Assembly: GCF_037392515.1 (NCBI RefSeq) | Contig: NW_027133892.1 | Location: forward strand, 620,001-684,000 | DNA length: 64,000 nt | Direction of reading: 5' to 3' | DNA from: Haliotis asinina | Taxonomy: Eukaryota > Mollusca > Gastropoda > Lepetellida > Haliotidae | Shown: in pieces, positions 56,789 through 64,000 of the stretch | How positions within the stretch are numbered: the stretch's first letter is position 1 | Layout: each line of letters starts with the position of its first letter | Made by a program: the position numbers and the translations under genes | The notes under the pieces: model-generated | What the model saw: the letters and a program-made list of their open reading frames with translations, nothing else | The model's database searches: none | Told to the model about the DNA's origin: nothing

Positions 56789-57740
56789 CTGTAATAATCA
56801 TGTCATGTCAGGAAGTAGTGAGTAAAAATGGCCAGTAATCTTTGGTAGATCAGCGAGTCTCCACTATGATATATTACATGATAAGTATTAATTCTCTTCA
56901 TCGATTTATCTAAATGTTAGTGACCCTGTGAAGTAAACCAGAGAAAAGAAACTTACGTTTAATACTGGTCAAGGCGAAATAATTACTCATCTGATTCAGA
57001 GCGATTTAAATAGGCTGTATATTTTAAAGATTGCCAGCTTAACAACCATGAAAGTTAGATCTACAGTAGATCTAGTAATTGGACATAAGTGTTCGTCACT
57101 TGGCGTAATTTCCATAGATGCATATGTACATTATTTAACGTCCCATAAATGCTTGTGAATTCTCACGTGATTTGGGAGTGAACTACGCTTCAAACACAAA
57201 GTTTCGGGTTATATTTTGCTTGAAAATACAGATAGCCAAAAGCCGCGGTGCGGTCCTATATACGCATCGCGGCTCTCGGCTCTGCTTCACCCTTCGGATT
57301 GGTACATGGAAGATATAGACTAACTGACAGAAAATTTTGATTGAAATTATGTACTTCATGCCGAAATGATTTCAAATGGACCTGCATGGGTGAACGACGT
57401 TCAAACAAAAACTCAACTGATATCGTAATATAATTTATGCAATACGTGAAATATCACGAAGTCAGGAAATCACGTCAAGTGTTAACTGTCATTCCTTATC
57501 AAGGCATACATCCGACCGTTAGTGCTGATCTTTATTTCAGTAATTTTTCTGACAGTTTTAAATCATTTACAATAGATATTGATCTTATTTATTCTTTAGC
57601 TTATCCATGACATTAGAAGACTCTGCCATTGCCGCACCAGTCAACCGGAAGGTTAAGAACCCAAACTCTGTGAAGTATCACGTACGGAACCTCTTTGTAT
57701 TGATGTCACGCAAATCTCGCGAGTGTTGGCATTCCTGTCT
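56789..57740. other. Non-coding stretch with a strong hairpin
   Basis: 57,241-57,274 folds as AGCCGCGGTGCG ... CGCATCGCGGCT (12-bp stem, one mismatch, 10-nt loop). No gene recognised. Confidence 0.45.
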
Positions 57741-57744
57741 TTCT

Positions 57745-58190
57745 CCAGTTCTATGGACAAACCCATATCCCTACATGTATAGAAATGAAAGCCCGCATTT
57801 CAGAGGTGTCAACCGGTTTCCAATTCTTAGCACGTGAATGTACTTTCAACGTGTCCATATTTTCAGCTATACATTGAGCTGCATACCTGTTCGTTCCAGT
57901 GACAAGCAAGTCAAACAATTCATCACTGAAAAAGAGTGAAAAAGCATCATACTCTCTTAAATTTTCACCTGTATTTCTTGGCCCAAGATGGATCGACAAA
58001 ATCTTGTAGCAATGGCGTTTCACTCACTCCGACTGAGGGGTCCTACAAAAATTCTCCTTCATCGTCCCCAAGGTCCAAATTTTCAACTTCTTCTAAATAT
58101 ATGTCCTCGATCCCGAAAAAGTCTTCCTCACCTTCACTATCCGAGTTTCCGGAAAGTTCGCGGAAGCCATTATGCAAATGTAAATCCTAG
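57745..58190 (-). pseudogene. piggyBac-like transposase N-terminal remnant
   Basis: The minus strand begins with an acidic region, SGNSDSEGEEDFFGIEDIYL, has a stop and frame change, then reads YDAFSLFFSDELFDLLVTGT NRYA and SRAKNWKPVDTSEMRAFISI HVGIWVCP. F-F-x-x-E-L-x-x-x-x-x-x-x-T-N-R-Y-A and W-x-P-x-x-x-x-E-M-x-A-F are the opening blocks of the DDE_Tnp_1_7 (PGBD) domain. The catalytic aspartates that should follow are absent, so this is a truncated relic. Confidence 0.7.
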
Positions 58191-59410
58191 ATCTATTTCG
58201 GGTCACAAAAATACAGAAAATATTATAAAGACTAAGGGAGATTTCTATGAACCCAGGTCATTGAAGAGTAAACAAGTGAGGCTGTTTAAAATTGCTAATT
58301 ACGTAATTTCCTAATTATTTGGCAGGAAAAAACTGCATTATCATTTAGGTATATGTAACATTTGGTCATTGCAACCTTTGGCCCTTATTGCGTTGCATGT
58401 ATCTTTTAGATTTTATCAAACGTTTTTAATTTTATTAGCTAGGACATGTGGTTATGTGTGAACGTGATTCAACAACAAATTAGCGAGTTAGCCACGCCCA
58501 CACGTGTCATTCACGCATGTCACCAGCTGGCCATTGCCGATGTGTTCACGAATTGTGTCCATAAATCCAATTGTGAATATTAGGCTTTTACTATGAAGAT
58601 AACTGATAAATATGTCTCTGAAATCGGGAAAACGAAACTAAAAATTCTAAAATGGCGAAAAACGGATTTTCAAAACATGTTGATGTGTTTGTTTACCACC
58701 GTTGCCATGACCGTTTCCATGTCAGCCAGTCGATGATGTAACAACCGTTCTCGTGTTTGCGATTAATATCTTCACATGAAGTGGTTACTTGTTGAAAATA
58801 AATTTTGTTTCTGATTTCGTAGTATAGAAAATAACAGATTTTGGTCAATTAAAAATATGACTGTATGTAGCTGAACTTGAAGCGCCCCACATAAACAATG
58901 GCCGTTGCGGGAGCGTTTTGCCGATAAAATTAGCTAATACATTTTTTCACTCGTGGGAGTTTCGTTTTGAGGTACAAAAACTTCTTAAACTTGATATATT
59001 TAGCAAGCTGAGACTTTGTTCATTCCATACGTAATTCAAGCCACACGTAAATCGTGTTTGGTAAATAGTTGCAAGTTATGTTTAGGGATGTCATTAGGCT
59101 ACTGTTCTGTCGAATGGGTTCGACGGCAGCGTTGAGAGGATTAAGGATCAAAGAGATATGAGACTATCATGATGAACTGAATATTAAGTAGGCACATCAG
59201 CTGACCTCCTAGCCGGCTCTGGGAACAGACATTTTGTGAATTTTGTAAACATGCTAACTCCATAATGGGAAACAGGTGAATGTATTGGAGATTCACAGAC
59301 AATGCTGACTCTAATCAGTACATGAACACATGGGAAAACTAAGCTGAATCTGCTCAGTACATTAGCTAACAAATAACTAGCCTTCAGCTTGTTTAGACAG
59401 GATAAAACTG
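58191..59410. other. Non-coding stretch
   Basis: No exon or repeat family recognised between the piggyBac relic and the DIRS remnant. Confidence 0.4.
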
Positions 59411-59412
59411 TT

Positions 59413-60480
59413 CTATCCAAAGAACAATGGGGTAAGACCGGTTTTGCTTAAAACGTTGCAAAAACACATGTTGAGGACCTTCCCAGTGGCATCCATAATC
59501 TGATGGATTGGTAAACCCCGACCTGAGGCTGCACTAGTTGATGCAGACCGGGTGCTGTGTACAGGGAAGGGGGTAACATCTATATCAGAGTCTCGCATCG
59601 CAGTCTTTAGCCACCTGGCGATAGTCTCTGTACCTACAGCTTTGTGTCGCTTGGAAAAACTGACCAACAACTGAGGAGTAGACCCAAGGTCAACGGTTCT
59701 TTCTAAATACTCTAACAAACACTTGACTACACATACATTCTCTACTTCTAAATTAGTCAATACAATGGGTTACAAGTGAAACCTTGGTCTGGACTGTTTT
59801 AGGAGATCAGTCACTCTAAAAATGACTTTGTCAGCACTAACAGTCATGTTGTCCAGTTTAAGGCACTGTAAGGTTTGGGATCTCTGACCAGTAATCAGTG
59901 CTAATAACATGGCGAATTTCAATTTTAAATCTTTCAGGGATAACGGGCTGTTCAAACCCTTCTGATCTAGAAATGTCAGTATTAAATTCTCATCCCAGGT
60001 TTCCTGGTATCTGGGTAAAGATGGTCTCGAGTTGAAAGCTCCTCTCAAAAATCTTTTTACAAGAACATGTCCTATTGGTATGCCTGAACGTAACGACAAA
60101 ACAGCAGATAATGCACTCCCGGCTGTATTAATAACACTGTACCCACAACCTTTTTCATACAACTCTGTGAGAAAGGAAATAACTAATATTAGATCTGGAT
60201 CAAGCGCATTTCTCCCTAATGCACTACAGAACTGCTCCCGCTGAGTCAGATATGTTTGATACTGTTTACAGGTTCCACTCCGCCAAGAATTCATTATAAT
60301 GGAAATGGATCTAGTGGATAGGCCAAGTTTCTGAAGACCCTCCCCGGCAAGTGGCACACAAGTAGTTCTCTTGTTGTGGAGTGGATGCAACATCTGTGGC
60401 TTGTAAGTCAACCCTAGAGTTTTCTTTCCTTTGGGAAGGATCCTGGGTGTTGTGACACACATTTTCATTGCTGCCGAGTA
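59413..60480 (-). pseudogene. DIRS-type tyrosine recombinase, inactive
   Basis: Minus-strand order: an N-terminal core-binding region (SISIIMNSWRSGTCKQYQTY, VISFLTELYEKGCGYSVINT, RFLRGAFNSRPSLPRYQETW), then the catalytic domain with Arg in TGQRSQTL and H-S-T-R-S-A-S-T in the H-x-x-R box. A frame break falls near 59,765. In the frame where the final nucleophile segment would be read (about 59,440-59,460), the tyrosine position is occupied by TAA. The recombinase therefore lacks its nucleophile and cannot integrate the element. Confidence 0.8.
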
Positions 60481-61200
60481 CCAACTCAAGGTTGGCCAAT
60501 TCGGTAAAATCACCAGCCCTTCTGCCTTGTACACCTTGATCTTGTGGATTACAAGCTCCAGGACATTGAAGGGAGGAAAGGCATAAAATTCACAATTTGA
60601 ATGCGTCAACTAAAAGTGCATCCGGATCAGGACGCCAAGCCATGTAACGAGGTACCTCAGCATTTAGACGGGAGGCTTGAAAGATCTATGGATTCCACAA
60701 AGGAAACCTGAGTAATTCTGGCAAATATAGTTTCACACAGCATCCATTCTGTCTCATCCTGGAAATTCCTGCTTTCTCTATCGGCCTCTACATTTTTATA
60801 ACCAGGTACGGGAGTAGCTGATAACCAAATGCTGTTTGCCATGGCAAACGTCCAGATTTCCTTGGCCATCATATGACAAGCTTGAGATTTAGTGCCTTAA
60901 AAGTGATCGACACATGCGACTGCTGTTGAGTTGTCAGTTTTCTAACGCACATGGTTTTCCTTCAAGACTGACACAAACGACTGAAGTCCAAACAAAGCAG
61001 CCCTATGTTGTAGGTAATTGATATGATCTGAGCACACACAATCATCATCTGACCAAGCACCACCATTTTTCACTTTGCCAGTGAATAACACTGCATCCCA
61101 ACCTCTGGATAATGCATCAATAGTTAATACTTGGGTCGGTAATCCTCTTGAAATAGGGGCTGAATTATTTACAATATTATCGTTCCACTACCTGAGATCC
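60481..61200 (-). pseudogene. DIRS-type RNase H region
   Basis: Reading downward from 61,200: LTIDALSRGWDAVLFTGKVK NGGAW, HINYLQHRAALFGLQSFVSV and DNSTAVACVDHF, then PVPGYKNVEADRESRNFQDE TEW and, near 60,600, NCEFYAFPPFNVLELVIHKI. These are the metazoan DIRS RNase H blocks in correct order, with some in-frame stops. It is continuous with the RT piece upstream and the recombinase downstream. Confidence 0.75.
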
Positions 61201-61600
61201 TGTGTACTGACTTCAGATATGTACATTGTTGCCTCAAAATTGACCTATGCAGACCGGAGGGCAAGATTCTTGTTTATTTCAAGCTGTGTTGTAAACAGCA
61301 AATCAAACGGAACTGCAATTGCATAACTAATCATTATCCCTATGAGTTCTGCAACTTTGCGAACTGACACAACACCTTCTGCAGCAATGCTCTTGTATTT
61401 CTTTTGAAAATTTTCAACCTTCTCTCTTTTGAGGTAAATCGTCATGTTAACTGAATTTAACACAAAATCCAGAAACACTTTGGATTGGCAAGGTTCCCGA
61501 ACAGACTTTTCATGGTTTATCATAAATTCTATGGTAGCCCGTAAATCAGACTTGATACACTTGGAATATAACATATATCCTATTAATATGTGTAATTACA
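61201..61600 (-). pseudogene. DIRS-type reverse transcriptase C-terminal part
   Basis: ATIEFMINHEKSVREPCQSK VFLDFVLNSVNMTIYL and VRKVAELIGIMISYAIAV match the segment after the RT active site in DIRS elements (G-F-x-I-N-x-x-K-S...P-x-Q-x-x-x-F-L-G-x...). The catalytic Y-x-D-D box lies beyond the break at about 61,600 and is missing; the element is 5'-truncated, and composite repeat copy 2 begins 180 bp further. Confidence 0.75.
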
Positions 61601-61776
61601 TGAACTATCAGATCACTGTCTTATAGCAATTTATCATATAATGGAGAGTGTTATCGTGCAATAAACCCATCTAATGAACTTGGTATCCAAATCTAATAAA
61701 TATGCAAATTAGGTAAAAAACGAGAACTACTTTCACAAAACTCCATACATTGTCATGCGAATACACAACCCCACAC

Positions 61777-63293
61777 ACACTGTAATGGACGCTTCAGTTG
61801 GTGTCCAGAGAAACAGTATAAGAAAAGAGAACCGTGTGGGAAGTCGGAAGGCCGTTAGTACATGTATTGCCAGGAGCCAATTATTATTAGCATTTTCATT
61901 ATTATTTGTCCTTCGCCGTCAATATTCCCCTCTGTGTATTTCTGATTGTTGCTTTGTGCGGGAAGCTGGTGAGGTGTGAGGGTTGAGGAGTGATGCTCTT
62001 AATCAGGAATATAAGATTGTCTAACTGTGTCTCAACAATTGCGAGGTGGGCTGTGGTACAACCTAGTGGTTAAACATTCGCGCGTCATCGTCGAAAACCC
62101 AGGTTCGAATCCCCATCTCTGGTGTCCCCTTGTTCGAATATCCCTACAGGCGTTGAAAACCAGCGACTGACTGATGAACTCTGCAGCAGATGAGTTTACA
62201 TAATACAGCAAGGAATATTGGGATATGTATAAGCCTACACATGTAGTGTGAAACCCACCACAAAATATGCAAAAAACTGAAAGACCTCTTTTTCTCCCCT
62301 TCCAGTTACATGGGCCTCCATACAAAACTGTTTTTGGTTGCTAAGAACTTTGTTCACAATGATTAAACTTAATGAAAAAAATAGCTGTTCACTCTTTCAA
62401 GAAATGGTTTTGCTCATGAAATTATTGATGCAAGAGTGACATTAAAAATTCCGCACATTTAAAACGCAAAATAGTCTATAATTTCAACACTTTCAGAAGT
62501 TGTGAGACATCCACACTATATTTGTATGACATGTATTTTCAAACAGGACCAAATTTAATTAGATGTGTTCTCACCTGACATTTCTTGAACGTTTTTAGTA
62601 ACATTTTAATCACATTTTGAACGGTTGTGAAAATATATATGTAACTCTACGAAAACGAAAAATATATTTTACACAACCTATTTTGCAACCATAGGAAAAT
62701 ATGTAGAAAATGGGATTTTTATCGCATGAATGGGAGGAGTACTTCAGAAAGTGATGAGGTTTAATTAAACCAGTGATTAATTGTAAATAAATATGTTGAA
62801 TTTACAACAATAGCAATATCTGGGACGCAACGAGAGAGCAAACTTACAATATTAGACATAGGCACGGCCTCATCACTGCACCAGAATGATCAATATGAAC
62901 CCTCAGCCGATCAGAACCCCGTGACGTCAGAACAGGCGATGGTGACGTCATGACATTTGTATTTGACCTCTGACCTTGGTGCGGTGGCCGGTTAGAGTGT
63001 CACTTGATGTGACCACATTTCAGAGGACTTTTGCCAGATATCTTGTAAATTTTTTATGGAGTTTTCTACCCAGTGTGTCTGTGTATGTTATACAATTTGT
63101 AGTGGAAGAACTGCCATAATTTTTCTCCTTTTTTTCGAGTATTAATGTTGGCACTGGGTGATCTTTAAAGGGAGCCAGATACTAAAAACGAGTTATATAA
63201 CGCTGAACGTTCGATCTACCAAGTCACGTGACCAGCGCCATAATTGAGAAGTGGGGGGGGGGGGGGGGGGGGGGGGTGGCACAGTCAGGTGAC
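61777..63293 (+). repeat. Composite repeat, copy 2
   Basis: Direct repeat of 40,537-42,004. It has an extra segment at about 61,922-62,005. It also carries the tRNA-like head (62,045-62,130: GGTACAACCTAGTGGTTAAA, AGGTTCGAATCC), TGACGTCA at 62,922 and 62,943, TTATATAA (about 63,193), GTCACGTGAC at 63,223-63,232, and a G24 run (63,253-63,276) absent from copy 1. Confidence 0.85.
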
Positions 63294-63330
63294 CCCTGGC
63301 ATGTTTGACAATTCATTTCACATTTCTAAC
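63294..63330 (+). pseudogene. Stub of the LINE tail after composite copy 2
   Basis: ACAATTCATTTCACATTTCTAACAC corresponds to the last bases of the LINE remnant at 43,265-43,292. The remainder of that LINE is missing here, indicating deletion between the composite repeat and this stub. Confidence 0.7.
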
Positions 63331-63331
63331 A

Positions 63332-63597
63332 CGAGTGAGTGAGTGAGTTTTGTTTTATGCCACACTCCGCAAACATTCCAGCTATGTTCCAACAGTCTGT
63401 AAATACTTGTCTGAGTCTGGACCAGACAAATCCAGTGATCAACGGCAGGAGCATCGATCAGCGCAATTGTGAACCAAACACATGTCAACAACTGTCAAAG
63501 TAAGCGAGCCGTGCCAACCGATCCCGTTAATCGCCTATTACGACAAGCAGGGGTTACTGAACATCAATATTTTAACTCGGACCTTCACGGGTCTCAA
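63332..63597 (-). mobile_element. SINE family A, full length, after composite copy 2
   Basis: GTGAGTGAGTGAGTTTTGTT to CGGACCTTCACGGGTCT, closely related to the SINE at 43,293-43,556 and in the same relative position. Confidence 0.88.
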
Positions 63598-64000
63598 CCT
63601 ATGTATTACTAGATATATATTTTCTTTGTTAATCTGACAACTCAACAGCAGTCGCATATGTCAATCACTTTTAATCGTGTTCCTGTGTAATATAAGTGCT
63701 ACGATATTTTTTTGTTTACAAACAAAAGAGCATGTAACTACTGGGAAGTGAAAAAATACATGAACACATTAAAAGTTTCTGTGCTACAGAAACTGCACAG
63801 TCGACTGTTACTTGTTTGAAAATGTCACATCGGTATTCATAACGCAACGTTAAATTATGAAAAACAAAGGACAGTAACAACAGCAAGTATATATCGCCCA
63901 TATTAATGTAAAACAAGTATGGCAATATTTAAAAAAAACTATTGAATACCATGAAAACATACTCCAACAGATGAACTTGGATCACCATAAAGGACCATGG
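63598..64000. other. AT-rich edge sequence
   Basis: The first 25 bp (ACTAGATATATATTTTCTTTG) still resemble the flank after the SINE at 43,556. Nothing else recognised. Confidence 0.4.

Noticed and set aside
40537..63293. The two composite repeats as LTRs of one 22-kb element
   Set aside because: They are direct repeats, but I see no TG..CA ends, primer-binding site or matching target duplication, and the intervening DNA has unrelated relics on both strands. Segmental duplication fits better.

Overview
The window looks like non-coding-rich nuclear DNA from a marine gastropod, most likely an abalone (Haliotis) or another vetigastropod. The case rests on AT-rich intergenic sequence, long introns with GT..AG borders, animal-type genes, and many copies of a SINE whose minus orientation reads GTGAGTGAGTTTAGTTTTAC and ends in TTCACGGGTC, a repeat I associate with abalone genomic sequence. 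The species is an inference. No bacterial operon, CRISPR array, rRNA or intact tRNA gene was seen.

Layout. 0.7-3.7 kb (+): three phase-compatible exons that look like the 3' end of a multi-exon membrane-protein gene, possibly of the TMC family, followed at 4.2-4.8 kb by a 28-bp tandem array carrying about 13 AATAAA hexamers. 7.6-8.0 kb: a 45-47-bp tandem array with palindromic GGTCAGCTGACC. 8.2-9.4 kb (-): an intact single-exon GT10 alpha-1,3-fucosyltransferase with a SINE inserted just 5' of it. 10-13.3 kb: SINEs, including one split by a 351-bp insertion with an 11-bp target duplication. 14.2-20.3 kb: broken LINEs, one of which holds a 27-copy, 41-bp minisatellite inside its endonuclease coding region. 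22-32 kb: AT-rich, gene-poor DNA with degenerate repeat arrays. 34.0-35.0 kb (-): the most notable locus, an intronless SET-domain gene with a CCAAT/TATA/Inr promoter and two histone-type 3' stem-loops. 40.5-43.6 and 61.8-63.6 kb: two copies of a composite repeat. 43.8 kb: one orphan candidate exon. 47.6-48.9 kb: broken P-element/THAP9-like transposase exons. 54.4-56.8 kb (-): three phase-compatible exons of an unidentified gene. 57.7-58.2 kb (-): a piggyBac transposase N-terminal remnant. 59.4-61.6 kb (-): a DIRS-type RT/RNase H/tyrosine recombinase remnant.

How it fits together. Only the fucosyltransferase and the SET gene are complete, apparently intact genes. The first is a Golgi glycan-modifying enzyme. 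The second combines a protein lysine methyltransferase fold with an N-terminal helix-rich region that may bind nucleic acid. Its gene is built like a replication-dependent histone gene: no introns, TATA plus Inr promoter, short UTRs, and a stem-loop with CAAC and ATCCA flanks in place of an evident poly(A) signal. The inference is that its mRNA is made and matured in S phase together with histone mRNAs. Most of the remaining recognisable sequence is mobile-element debris in several nested layers.
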